DNA from: Gp6-AA40 sp035496255
GTDB lineage: Bacteria > Acidobacteriota > Vicinamibacteria > Vicinamibacterales > UBA2999
DNA length: 64,000 nucleotides
Reading direction: 5' to 3'
Assembly (NCBI GenBank): GCA_035496255.1
Contig: DATJEU010000090.1
Span: forward strand, 1-64,000
The position numbers and the translations under genes were made by a program. Below, in pieces: positions 52,983 to 60,836 of this stretch. The notes under the pieces are model-generated. The model saw only the letters and a program-made list of their open reading frames with translations. It was not told the DNA's origin and did not search any database. Numbering within the stretch: the stretch's first letter is position 1; each line of letters starts with the position of its first letter.

Positions 52983-54073
52983 CAAAGAAAGCGCGCCATC
53001 TCGTCGGCGACGCGGCGGTGCTCGTCGCGACCCAGCACCTGGCGCAACCGACGACCACCGGCCGGTGTGGCGACCGGCTGCGCCAGGAAGCGTTCCTTCG
53101 TCCGGCGAAGCCGTTTGTGCGTGTCGTCGAGCGGGAGCCTGGCGATTCGGCCGTCCTCAGCCGCGTGCACGACCGCTTCGAGTGCGTTCGCCTGAAGGTG
53201 CACGTCACCGCTGCATATCAACAAGGCGTCGCATCCGGCGGCGATCGCCTGGACGGCGGCATCCGGCACGGTCCAGGTCTTCGCGATCGCTTTCATCTCC
53301 AGATCGTCGCTGACGATCACGCCTTCGTATCCGAGCTCGTCGCGGAGAATCGCTTTGACGATCCGCGACGACAGCGTGGCGGGCCGCTCTTCATCGAGCG
53401 CCGGTACCAGGATGTGGGCCGTCATGATGAACGCGACGCCGGCGGCGATGGCGTCGCGGAACGGCACGCATTCGACGCGGCGGATCCGATCAGGCGGATG
53501 TTCGACGAGCGGCAAATCGAGATGGGAGTCAATCGATGTGTCGCCATGCCCGGGGAAGTGCTTGCCACAGGCCGCGACGCCGTTGTCCTGCAATCCGCGG
53601 ACAATCGCCGTACCGAGCCTGGCCACGTCTTCGGCCTTCTCCGCCAGCGCGCGATCGCCGATGATCGGATTCTTTGGATTCGTGTGGATGTCGAGCACCG
53701 GCGCGTAGTCGAGCGTGATGCCGACCGCTCTCAGTTCAGCGGCCAGGGCCACGGCAAACCTGGTTGCAAGGGTCGCATCGCCTGCCCGCCCAAGCGTGGC
53801 CATCGGCGGCCATTCGGTGAACGGCGCCTTCAGCCGCGCGACGCGGCCGCCTTCTTGATCGACGCTCACCCACAACGGTGTCTCATCGGCCAGCGACTGG
53901 AGATCGTGGGCAAGCTCCGCGACCTGCTCGGGCGCCTCGATGTTGCGCGCGAAGAGGACGACGCCCCCGAGCTGGAATTCCTTTGCCAGCGATCGCAACT
54001 CCGGCGTGATCGTGGTTCCCGGCAGACTGCCGATCAGGAGTTGACCGATGTCGCGGCGGATCGTACTGGGCAC
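52982..54073 (-). CDS. nagZ: Beta-N-acetylglucosaminidase NagZ (GH3)
   Basis: NagZ cleaves GlcNAc from anhydro-muropeptides in the cytoplasm. The 363-aa protein has WVSVDQEGGRVARL, the diagnostic KHFPGHGDTSIDSHLDLP and the nucleophile Asp in IVSDDLEMKAI. There is no signal peptide. It starts at GTG 54073 with a TATAAT seven bases upstream. It is the first gene of the minus-strand operon nagZ-ldcA-mpl-pxpBC-murB-murA and diverges from the GHMP kinase gene. Confidence 0.95.
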   Translation of the reverse strand: MPSTIRRDIGQLLIGSLPGTTITPELRSLAKEFQLGGVVLFARNIEAPEQVAELAHDLQSLADETPLWVSVDQEGGRVARLKAPFTEWPPMATLGRAGDATLATRFAVALAAELRAVGITLDYAPVLDIHTNPKNPIIGDRALAEKAEDVARLGTAIVRGLQDNGVAACGKHFPGHGDTSIDSHLDLPLVEHPPDRIRRVECVPFRDAIAAGVAFIMTAHILVPALDEERPATLSSRIVKAILRDELGYEGVIVSDDLEMKAIAKTWTVPDAAVQAIAAGCDALLICSGDVHLQANALEAVVHAAEDGRIARLPLDDTHKRLRRTKERFLAQPVATPAGGRRLRQVLGRDEHRRVADEMARFL

Positions 54074-54080
54074 GACGGAA

Positions 54081-54086
54081 ATTATA
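54081..54086 (-). promoter_or_regulatory. TATAAT box 7 bp before nagZ
   Basis: A perfect -10 hexamer on the minus strand with seven bases to the GTG and no ribosome-binding site. It would make the recycling operon mRNA leaderless. The -35 position falls in repeat sequence. Confidence 0.5.
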
Positions 54087-54095
54087 GCGTTCGAC

Positions 54096-54223
54096 CTTCT
54101 CGGTTCTTGCTTCTCGGTTCGTGTTCATGTTCGGTTCTTGGTTCGGGCACAAGCCGAACCTTGAACTTCGGAACCTCGGAACCTCGGAACCGAACGTGAA
54201 CACGAACCGGGAACCAGAACCCT
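54096..54223. repeat. Heptamer-like palindrome (CGGTTCG/CGGAACC) between nagZ and the GHMP kinase
   Basis: The left arm has GGTTC-rich units (CGGTTCT, CGGTTCG and similar). The right arm has the complement (CGGAACC, CGAACC, GGAACC). It occupies nearly the whole divergent gap, so both promoters abut the element. CATAAT (54241-54246) precedes the plus-strand GTG by six bases. Confidence 0.8.
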
Positions 54224-54252
54224 GAAGCGGGAACACAGGTCATAATCTCTCC

Positions 54253-55245
54253 GTGCGCACGATCACGACTTCCGCGCCGACGCGGATCGATCTCGCAGGC
54301 GGCACCATCGACATCTGGCCGCTGTATCTGTTTCATCCCGGCGCGCAGACACTGAATGCCGCCATCAGCATCCGCGCGCATGCAACCGTCAGCGGCCGCG
54401 AGGACAACCTCGTCGTGCTGCGGTCCATCGACACCGACACCGTCGTCGAGGCGACCGACTGGCGTGAGCTCCGGCACGAACCGCGCCTGCGCCTGCTGTC
54501 GCTGCTGGCGCACTATTTCGAAGTCACTGGCATCACCCTCGAAACGCGATCTGAATCGCCCGCCGGCGCCGGCATCGCTGGGTCCTCTGCGCTGAATGTG
54601 GCGGTGTGCGCCGCCCTGTCGGAATGGAAACGCGAGCATCTGGAGCCGGAAGCCCTGCTGCAGATCGCGATGAACGTCGAGGCCCAGACGATCAACGTGC
54701 CCACCGGCCTGCAGGACTACCGGCCGGCACTGTACGGAGGCATCGCCGCGATCGAACTGGACGTCGATGCCGTCCGCCGGGTCCCGCTCGACGTTGACAC
54801 TACCGCGCTGCAACAGCGCATCGTCCTCTGCTACACCGGGGAGCCGCGGAACTCGGGCACGAACAACTGGGAGATCACCAAGCGCCACATCGATGGCGAC
54901 CGCTTCATCTTCGATTGCTTCGAGCGCATCCGCGATACCGCCGCCCACATGCGACAGGCGCTCGAACGTGGCGACTGGGACGACGTCGGTGCGGCGATCG
55001 CCGAAGAGTGGACCAACCGCAAGCGGCTGGCGCCAGGGGTCACTACGCCTGTCATCGACGACCTGATCGCGAGGGCGATGCGGGCCGGCGCCACCGCGGC
55101 CAAAGTGTGCGGCGCGGGCGGCGGCGGCTGCCTGTTCTGCTACGGCCCGCCCGACGCGCGCGACGCGATCACCGAGGCGCTGTCGGCCGGCGGCGCCCGG
55201 CCGCTCGACTACGAGATCGAGCGGCACGGCCTCGCTCGTGGATAA
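54253..55245 (+). CDS. GHMP-family sugar kinase, substrate unknown
   Basis: This 330-aa kinase starts at GTG 54253. The three GHMP motifs are present: SAPTRIDLAGGTIDIWP (substrate/N-terminal), PAGAGIAGSSALNVAVCAAL (ATP loop) and KVCGAGGGGCLFCY. It is closest in style to heptose-7-phosphate kinase and galactokinase-like enzymes. It is divergent from nagZ and overlaps polX by 8 bp. With no heptose genes nearby and NagZ next door, a recycled amino sugar or anhydro-muramic acid is a plausible substrate, but that is inference. Confidence 0.85.
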   Translation: MRTITTSAPTRIDLAGGTIDIWPLYLFHPGAQTLNAAISIRAHATVSGREDNLVVLRSIDTDTVVEATDWRELRHEPRLRLLSLLAHYFEVTGITLETRSESPAGAGIAGSSALNVAVCAALSEWKREHLEPEALLQIAMNVEAQTINVPTGLQDYRPALYGGIAAIELDVDAVRRVPLDVDTTALQQRIVLCYTGEPRNSGTNNWEITKRHIDGDRFIFDCFERIRDTAAHMRQALERGDWDDVGAAIAEEWTNRKRLAPGVTTPVIDDLIARAMRAGATAAKVCGAGGGGCLFCYGPPDARDAITEALSAGGARPLDYEIERHGLARG

Positions 55246-56986
55246 TCGCGCCGTTGCGCAGGTGCTCGGCGAAATCGCCGACCTGCTCGAAATCAAGGGC
55301 GAGAACGCGTTCAAGATCCGCGCATATCGGAGCGCCGCGGACACCGTGGCCGCATGGGGCGACGCGGTGTCGCGCATGGACGAGACGCAACTGCGCGACC
55401 TTCCCGGGATCGGCAAGGATCTCACGAAGAAGATTCAGGAACTCACCTCTACCGGCGTCCTCGCCTACCATCAGGAGCTGCTCCAGGAGTTCCCGCCGAC
55501 CATTCTCGATCTGCTGCGATTGCAGGGCGTCGGACCCAAGACCGTTGCCCTCCTCTACGCCTCGCTCGGGATCCGATCGGTTGACGATCTCGCCGCTGCC
55601 GCCCGCGACGGCCGCCTTCGCGACCTCAAAGGCATGGGACCGAAGAAGGAGGCGCTCATTCTCAAGGCAATCGACGAGCGCGAGAAGGATGCCGGCCGTC
55701 ATCTGCTCGCCGACACGACGGCCGTTGCCGCCGAACTGATCTCTTATCTCCGGAACGCGGTACCCGCGGTCGATTTCGTGCCGGTGGGCAGCCTGCGCCG
55801 CGGCTGCGAGACGTGTGGCGACATCGACATCCTGGCCGTCGGCGGTGACCCGTCGATCATGAGCGTGTTCGTCGCATACCCAGGCGTCGAGCGCATTCTC
55901 GGCCAGGGCGACACGAAGTGCAGCCTCCGCATCCAGGGCGGATATCAGGCCGACCTGCGGCTGGTGCCTGGCGACAGCCGCGGCGCCGCGATGCAGTACT
56001 TCACCGGTGCCAAGGCACACAACATCGTGCTGCGCGATCGCGCCATTCAACGTGGCCTCAAGCTGAATGAATACGGACTGTTCCGCGTGGACGGCGATGA
56101 GAGGATCGCCGGCGAATCCGAGGAAGGCATCTACGAAGCGCTCGGCCTGCCCTGGATCGATCCCGAGCTGCGCGAGAACCGCGGTGAGATCGAAGCCGCC
56201 GCGGCGCGCACATTGCCGCGACTGGTCTCGGCCAGCGATCTGCTCGGCGATCTGCACATGCACACCACCGAGAGCGACGGCCGGGACGATCTCGAGACCA
56301 TGGCGGCCGCGGCCCATCGCGCCGGACACCGGTACATCGCGATCACCGACCACAGCAAGGCGCTGGCGATGGCCAATGGCCTGGACGAAACGCGCGCGCT
56401 GGCGCATGCGGCGGGCATCCGCGCGCTCAATGGCCGGTTCGACGGACTGACGCTGCTTGCGGGCATCGAGTGCGACATCCTCGTCGACGGCCGCATGGAT
56501 CTCGCGGACGACTGCCTGGCCCAACTCGATTTCGTTGTCGCGTCGGTCCACTCGCATTTCTCCCAGGACGAGGCGCAGATGACCGACCGTGTGCTGCGGG
56601 CCATGGAGTGTCCATGGGTGGACGTCATCGGCCATCCCACCGGCCGGCTGCTGCTGAAACGCGATCCTGTCCGGATCGATATGGACGCGGTGATGAACGC
56701 CGCGGCGGCGAAGAACGTCGCGCTGGAGATCAATTCCACCGTCGATCGCCTCGACCTGAACGACTCGATGGCTCGCACCGCGCGTGATCGCGGCGTGAAG
56801 CTGATCATCTCCACCGACGCGCACTCGACGGTGCGACTCGGCCATCTGCGCTGGGGCGTGCAGGTGGCGCGTCGCGCCTGGCTGCGGCCGGACGATGTGT
56901 TGAACACCCGGCCGCTCGCCCAATTCCTGTCACGGCTCCGGCGTCATGCCGGCAGTTCACGGCGCGGGTCCGACTCGGCGCCGTGA
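55238..56986 (+). CDS. polX: Family X DNA polymerase with PHP domain (PolX)
   Basis: This 582-aa protein has helix-hairpin-helix/8-kDa regions (LRDLPGIGKDLTKKIQEL, LQGVGPKTVALLYASLGI), a polymerase palm with GSLRRGCETCGDIDIL and QADLRLV supplying three aspartates, and a C-terminal PHP domain with LHMHTTESDGRDD, AITDHSKAL, GIECDILVDG and STDAHST. Bacterial PolX works in base-excision and gap repair with a PHP-based 3'-5' exonuclease. It starts at GTG 55238 and overlaps murJ by 4 bp. A truncated, polymerase-dead paralogue is at 40488. Confidence 0.95.
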   Translation: MDNRAVAQVLGEIADLLEIKGENAFKIRAYRSAADTVAAWGDAVSRMDETQLRDLPGIGKDLTKKIQELTSTGVLAYHQELLQEFPPTILDLLRLQGVGPKTVALLYASLGIRSVDDLAAAARDGRLRDLKGMGPKKEALILKAIDEREKDAGRHLLADTTAVAAELISYLRNAVPAVDFVPVGSLRRGCETCGDIDILAVGGDPSIMSVFVAYPGVERILGQGDTKCSLRIQGGYQADLRLVPGDSRGAAMQYFTGAKAHNIVLRDRAIQRGLKLNEYGLFRVDGDERIAGESEEGIYEALGLPWIDPELRENRGEIEAAAARTLPRLVSASDLLGDLHMHTTESDGRDDLETMAAAAHRAGHRYIAITDHSKALAMANGLDETRALAHAAGIRALNGRFDGLTLLAGIECDILVDGRMDLADDCLAQLDFVVASVHSHFSQDEAQMTDRVLRAMECPWVDVIGHPTGRLLLKRDPVRIDMDAVMNAAAAKNVALEINSTVDRLDLNDSMARTARDRGVKLIISTDAHSTVRLGHLRWGVQVARRAWLRPDDVLNTRPLAQFLSRLRRHAGSSRRGSDSAP

Positions 56987-58527
56987 CGGCGAACGCCCTG
57001 CTCGTCGCCGCCGGCATCTTCATCAGCAAGATCGCCGGGCTGGTTCGCGGCCGTGTGCTGGCCCATTACTTCGGACAGAAGGATGTGGCCGACGCGTTCA
57101 CCGCGGCGCTCCGCATTCCCAACCTGCTGCAGAACCTGTTCGGCGAAGGCGCGCTGTCGGGATCGTTCATTCCGGTCTATGCGGCACTCGTGGCCCGCAG
57201 GCAGGATCGCGTCGCGTCCGCGGTCGCCGGCGCGGTCGCCGCCATTCTCGGGCTCGTGACCGCCGTGCTGGTGCTGCTCGGCGTGCTCGCCACGCCGCTG
57301 CTGATCTCGCTGATCGCTCCCGGCTTTCTGGGCGACAAGCGCGACCTGACGATTACGCTCGTCCAGATTCTCTTCCCCGGCACCGGGCTGCTCGTCATGT
57401 CCGCGTGGTGCCTGGGCATCCTGAACAGCCATCACCGCTTCCTGCTGTCGTATGCGGCACCGGTCGTCTGGAACGCCGCGATCATCGCGACCGCCATCGC
57501 CTTCGGCGGGCTTGCCCTCCCCAGGCTCGCGGTTTACGTCGCGTGGGGGTCCGTCGTCGGCAGCGCGCTGCAGGTCGCGGTCATGGTTCCGCCCGTCGTG
57601 CGCCTGGCCCCAGGCCTTCGTCTCCGCCTCGACACGACTTCGGAACACGTACGCAGCGTCATCCGCAACTTCACGTCGGTCTTTCTGAGCCGCGGCGTCG
57701 TCCAGATCAGCGCGTACGTCGATCAGATCCTCGCGAGCTATCTCGGGACCGGTGCGGCAGCCGCGTTGCTCAATGCCGGCACGCTGTACACGCTGCCGGT
57801 CAGCCTGTTCGGGATGTCGGTGTCGGCCGCCGAACTGCCGGCGATGTCCGGCGAGGCCGGTATCGACAACGAACGCGTGCGCGCCCGCCTCAACGCGGGC
57901 CTCCGGCAGATCGCCTACTTCGTCGTCCCCTCTGCCGTCGCCTTCATCGCCCTCGGCGACGTCGTCGCGAGCGCATTGTTCCAGACCGGACGCTTCACGC
58001 GCGACGACGCGGTGTTCGTGTGGGCGATCGTCGCGGGATCATCCGTCGGCCTGCTGGCATCGACGCTGGGACGGCTCTATTCCTCGACCTTCTATGCGCT
58101 GCGGGATACGGCAACGCCGCTGCGGTTCGCGATCGTCCGGGTCGTGCTGACCGTCACCCTCGGATTGCTGTTCGCGTTCCGGCTGCCGCCATTGTTCGGG
58201 ATCGATATCCGGTGGGGTACGGCTGGCCTGACGGCGTCGGCAGGAATCGCCGGCTGGATTGAATTCCTCCTGCTGCGGCGCGGGATCACCGCACGGCTTG
58301 GACCGACACGTATTCCGGCGATGACCTTGGCACGGCTATGGCTCGCAGCGCTCGCCGCCGCGGCGGTGGGCTGGGCGGCCAAGCTGCTCGTCGGCACCGC
58401 GCACCCACTGATCACGGCGGTCGCGGTGCTCGCACCCTACGGCGCCGTGTATATCGGCATGACGCTCCTGCTCCGCGTTCCGGAGGCGCATGGCGCGCTG
58501 GGGAGAGTGTGGCGGCGGCGCCGGTAG
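56983..58527 (+). CDS. murJ: Lipid II flippase MurJ
   Basis: This 514-aa protein has about 14 membrane helices. KIAGLVRGRVLAHYFG, ADAFTAALRIPNLLQNLFGE and GALSGSFIPVY are the classic MviN/MurJ N-terminal blocks. It moves lipid II across the inner membrane for peptidoglycan synthesis. GTG start overlapping the polX stop (GTGA). Together with the operon on the other side of the divergent gap, it makes this a cell-wall region. Confidence 0.95.
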   Translation: MTANALLVAAGIFISKIAGLVRGRVLAHYFGQKDVADAFTAALRIPNLLQNLFGEGALSGSFIPVYAALVARRQDRVASAVAGAVAAILGLVTAVLVLLGVLATPLLISLIAPGFLGDKRDLTITLVQILFPGTGLLVMSAWCLGILNSHHRFLLSYAAPVVWNAAIIATAIAFGGLALPRLAVYVAWGSVVGSALQVAVMVPPVVRLAPGLRLRLDTTSEHVRSVIRNFTSVFLSRGVVQISAYVDQILASYLGTGAAAALLNAGTLYTLPVSLFGMSVSAAELPAMSGEAGIDNERVRARLNAGLRQIAYFVVPSAVAFIALGDVVASALFQTGRFTRDDAVFVWAIVAGSSVGLLASTLGRLYSSTFYALRDTATPLRFAIVRVVLTVTLGLLFAFRLPPLFGIDIRWGTAGLTASAGIAGWIEFLLLRRGITARLGPTRIPAMTLARLWLAALAAAAVGWAAKLLVGTAHPLITAVAVLAPYGAVYIGMTLLLRVPEAHGALGRVWRRRR

Positions 58528-58532
58528 CGCTG

Positions 58533-58826
58533 TCACAACGGACGCCTTGGCTTTTTGGCGGGCGCCTGCGGTCGCTGCTTCGGCGTCCAGTCCTTGCGCA
58601 TCTGCGCGATACCTTCCATGTAGACGGTCGCCCGCTCGCGGTCTTCCTCGGTTGGAAGAGCCTTGAGCAGATCGATCGCGTGATCGAAGTCGTGGTGAAT
58701 CGTCTTGCGCGTGGTGTTGAAGTAGATATGCCGCAGCTCCGCGAGCGCCGCCTTCGGATCCGGCGGCCCCTGCGTGAGCGACTTCAACGAGACAAAGCCG
58801 GCCGGCTTCTTCGCCGCATCCGTCAT
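58533..58826 (-). CDS. Conserved small hypothetical protein
   Basis: This 97-aa soluble, basic protein has a helical middle (DPKAALAELRHIYFNTTRKT then DHAIDLLKALPTEEDRERAT) and a Lys/Pro-rich tail. It overlaps the upstream gene by 4 bp (ATGA), so it is surely translated with it. No family recognised. It converges with murJ 6 bp away. Confidence 0.7.
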   Translation of the reverse strand: MTDAAKKPAGFVSLKSLTQGPPDPKAALAELRHIYFNTTRKTIHHDFDHAIDLLKALPTEEDRERATVYMEGIAQMRKDWTPKQRPQAPAKKPRRPL

Positions 58827-59605
58827 TTCTCGATCACGACCTTCTTCCGCGCCGTGATCCGGACCACATCGGCGACGTTCCGGTCGGCCGACAGCATCCG
58901 CAAGTCCCGCTCATTGAGCCGCGCCAGCAGGTTCATCGCCACCGGAACCGGCGTTTTCGGATTCTTCGTCAACGCCAGCGCGACCGAGTAGTTCTTCATC
59001 CACGCGCGCGTGTTGGAAATAATCCGCAGGATCTCTTCGGAGACATTCGTCATGCGGGCGATGCTCTCAATCTCGGTCTCGGTCAGTTTCGGACTGCTGA
59101 GCACGGCCACCGCCACGATCTTATTCGGGTCGCGAATCAGGATGGTGCGCTCTTCGCGCGAACCCTTCATCGCCAGCGACAGTCGTTGCGCCACGTTCAT
59201 CGACGAAATCTTCTGCACCGTCGAGCCTTCGTCATCGTCTTCAGTCGACTCGCCGTCTTCGCTCGCTTCCGGGTCTGCCGAGGTATCGACGAGCGGCTCC
59301 TCCGCCGGCGTCGCCGCCTCCGCCGAGGGTTCGATGCCGCGGCCGCTGAAAAACGCACGGAGCTCGGAGGGCGTATCGCTGCGGCCGAGAAACGCCGCGA
59401 TCGAGCCGGGAGGAATGACCGCCAGCGTCGCCTCGGCAGCACCCGCGATTTCCGGATCGTCATCGTCGGTGAGCAGGACGAGCAGGCCGAGCTGCTCCTG
59501 TGCGCGAGGCGCCAGCGCCCCCTGGGCGGCCAGGAGCCGGACGTCGCGGGCGACCTCACCACGGCGAAACATGTCGAGCAACGGCGTGCGGAATCCAGGA
59601 TCCAT
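58823..59605 (-). CDS. Conserved protein of unknown function with helical repeats
   Basis: From ATG 59605 about 260 aa. It has an N-terminal helical part, an acidic linker (EASEDGESTEDDDEGS) and a conserved C-terminal alpha-solenoid-like domain: ERTILIRDPNKIVAVAVLSS, ILRIISNTRAWMKNYSVALA, LTKNPKTPVPVAMNLLARL. Similar C-terminal domains occur in Deltaproteobacteria and Acidobacteriota, always uncharacterised. It starts 5 bp after the RodZ-like gene. Confidence 0.75.
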   Translation of the reverse strand: MDPGFRTPLLDMFRRGEVARDVRLLAAQGALAPRAQEQLGLLVLLTDDDDPEIAGAAEATLAVIPPGSIAAFLGRSDTPSELRAFFSGRGIEPSAEAATPAEEPLVDTSADPEASEDGESTEDDDEGSTVQKISSMNVAQRLSLAMKGSREERTILIRDPNKIVAVAVLSSPKLTETEIESIARMTNVSEEILRIISNTRAWMKNYSVALALTKNPKTPVPVAMNLLARLNERDLRMLSADRNVADVVRITARKKVVIEK

Positions 59606-59610
59606 GGCGG

Positions 59611-59979
59611 CTACGTCAGCGCGAGGTACGACCACACGGCGACCGCCATGACGAACACCAGCACGAGCACGCCGATCATGAGCGGGTGTGCAACGCGCGG
59701 GCTCTGCTGACGATCGTCCGGTGGCTGTTGTGGAATGGCCGCCAGGAAGTCGCGTACCGCCGACTCCGGGTCAGCACCGATCTCCGCCGCATAGACGCGG
59801 ACGATCGAGCGAAGAAAGATGCCGCCGGGCAGGCGTGACACGTCGTTTCGTTCGAGCGCCTCGAGCTGCGCGACTGACAACTTCGTGACCGCCGCGATCG
59901 CGGCCAGCGACACGCCTCGCCGCTCACGCAGCCGGCGCATCCGGGTTCCGAAATCGTGCTCGACTCCAGCTTCCGCCAC
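59611..59979 (-). CDS. RodZ-like helix-turn-helix membrane protein (short)
   Basis: This 122-aa protein has an N-terminal HTH_25 domain (FGTRMRRLRERRGVSLAAIA ... LEALERNDVSRLPGGIFLRS) and one C-terminal membrane helix (LMIGVLVLVFVMAVAVWSYL). RodZ uses this HTH to bind MreB in cell-shape control, but the usual periplasmic domain is absent, so this is a minimal version. It starts 12 bp after the thiE-like gene. Confidence 0.85.
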   Translation of the reverse strand: MAEAGVEHDFGTRMRRLRERRGVSLAAIAAVTKLSVAQLEALERNDVSRLPGGIFLRSIVRVYAAEIGADPESAVRDFLAAIPQQPPDDRQQSPRVAHPLMIGVLVLVFVMAVAVWSYLALT

Positions 59980-59991
59980 GTCGTGATGATC

Positions 59992-60564
59992 CTAAGTGAA
60001 CATCGAGATCGCGGCAAAGCCCGACGCACCCGCACGGGCGACGAGCGCCGCGCGGGCGGCGGTGATGCCGCCGACCGCCAGCACCGGCAACGGCGTGGCC
60101 TGCGCCACTTCCGCCAACCGCTCGAGACCGGCGGCCTCGCGCCCCGGCTTCGATGCTGTTTCGAACACGTTGCCGAACATCAGGTAATCGAGGCCGCCCG
60201 CGCGAGAGACCTCGATCGCCTCGGCGGCCGAGTGCACGGACCGCCCGATCAGAAACATCGTCCCGGCGCGCTTTCGGACACGCGCGGCGGGAAAGGAGCT
60301 GCCGCGAAGGTGCACCCCATGAGCGCCGGCCGCGAGGGCGACGTCGAGGCGATCGTTGACGAGCACACGCGCGTGGCTCCCGCGCGCCACCTCGAGACAC
60401 TGTCGAACCAGATCGTAGAGCGCCCGTCCTTCGAGATCGCGCTCGCGAACCTGTACGAGATCGATGCCGGCGTCGACGGCACGCTGGACCTGCGCGATCA
60501 CGCCGGCGGCGTCCGGTTGACGCAGCCGCAGCCGACTCGTGATCAGGCACCCGGCAAGCCGCAA
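59992..60564 (-). CDS. ThiE/TenI-family protein (second copy)
   Basis: About 190 aa from a TTG at 60564, with GGAG about 13 bp upstream in the end of the preceding gene. The TIM-barrel blocks GCLITSRL, LVQVRERDLEGRALYDLV, VLVNDRLDVALAAGAHGVHL, GRSVHSAAEA, MFGNVFETASKPG and VLAVGGITAA are all there. The HLRGSSF loop replaces the canonical H-L-G-Q-x-D motif that is kept in the copy at 23033, so this one may be TenI-like or salvage-specific. The longer frame upstream is antisense to the neighbouring gene's codons and was rejected. Confidence 0.82.
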   Translation of the reverse strand: MRLAGCLITSRLRLRQPDAAGVIAQVQRAVDAGIDLVQVRERDLEGRALYDLVRQCLEVARGSHARVLVNDRLDVALAAGAHGVHLRGSSFPAARVRKRAGTMFLIGRSVHSAAEAIEVSRAGGLDYLMFGNVFETASKPGREAAGLERLAEVAQATPLPVLAVGGITAARAALVARAGASGFAAISMFT

Positions 60565-60566
60565 CC

Positions 60567-60836
60567 CTACTTTTCTCCTGAAGCCTCTGGGACCGGCACT
60601 TCCGTCGGCGGCACCGATCGCGCCAGGAAAATGCCGACGAGGTCGGCGATCGCGGCGCATACGTTGACGAGACCAAGGCCGGTCACTGCACCGCGAACGA
60701 AGTTGTTGGTGATCAGGCCATGAACCAGGGGAAGCGTCTCGGCGAAATAGTTGCGATCCCAGTACGCCGACCATGGCGCGACGGTCAGCACGAAGCCCAC
60801 TTCGAGGAAGAAGATGACGAGGACGAGGCGCCTCAT
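60567..60836 (-). CDS. Small membrane protein, unknown function
   Basis: This 89-aa protein has two membrane helices: residues 3-21 (LVLVIFFLEVGFVLTVAPW) and about 49-70 (AVTGLGLVNVCAAIADLVGI). A Pro/Val-rich tail follows. It overlaps the big TPR gene by 4 bp (ATGA) and ends 2 bp before the thiE-like start. No family recognised. Confidence 0.75.
   Translation of the reverse strand: MRRLVLVIFFLEVGFVLTVAPWSAYWDRNYFAETLPLVHGLITNNFVRGAVTGLGLVNVCAAIADLVGIFLARSVPPTEVPVPEASGEK

Noticed and set aside
55169..56923. A 584-codon minus-strand frame opposite polX.
   Set aside because: It is the antisense shadow of PolX with no recognisable domains.
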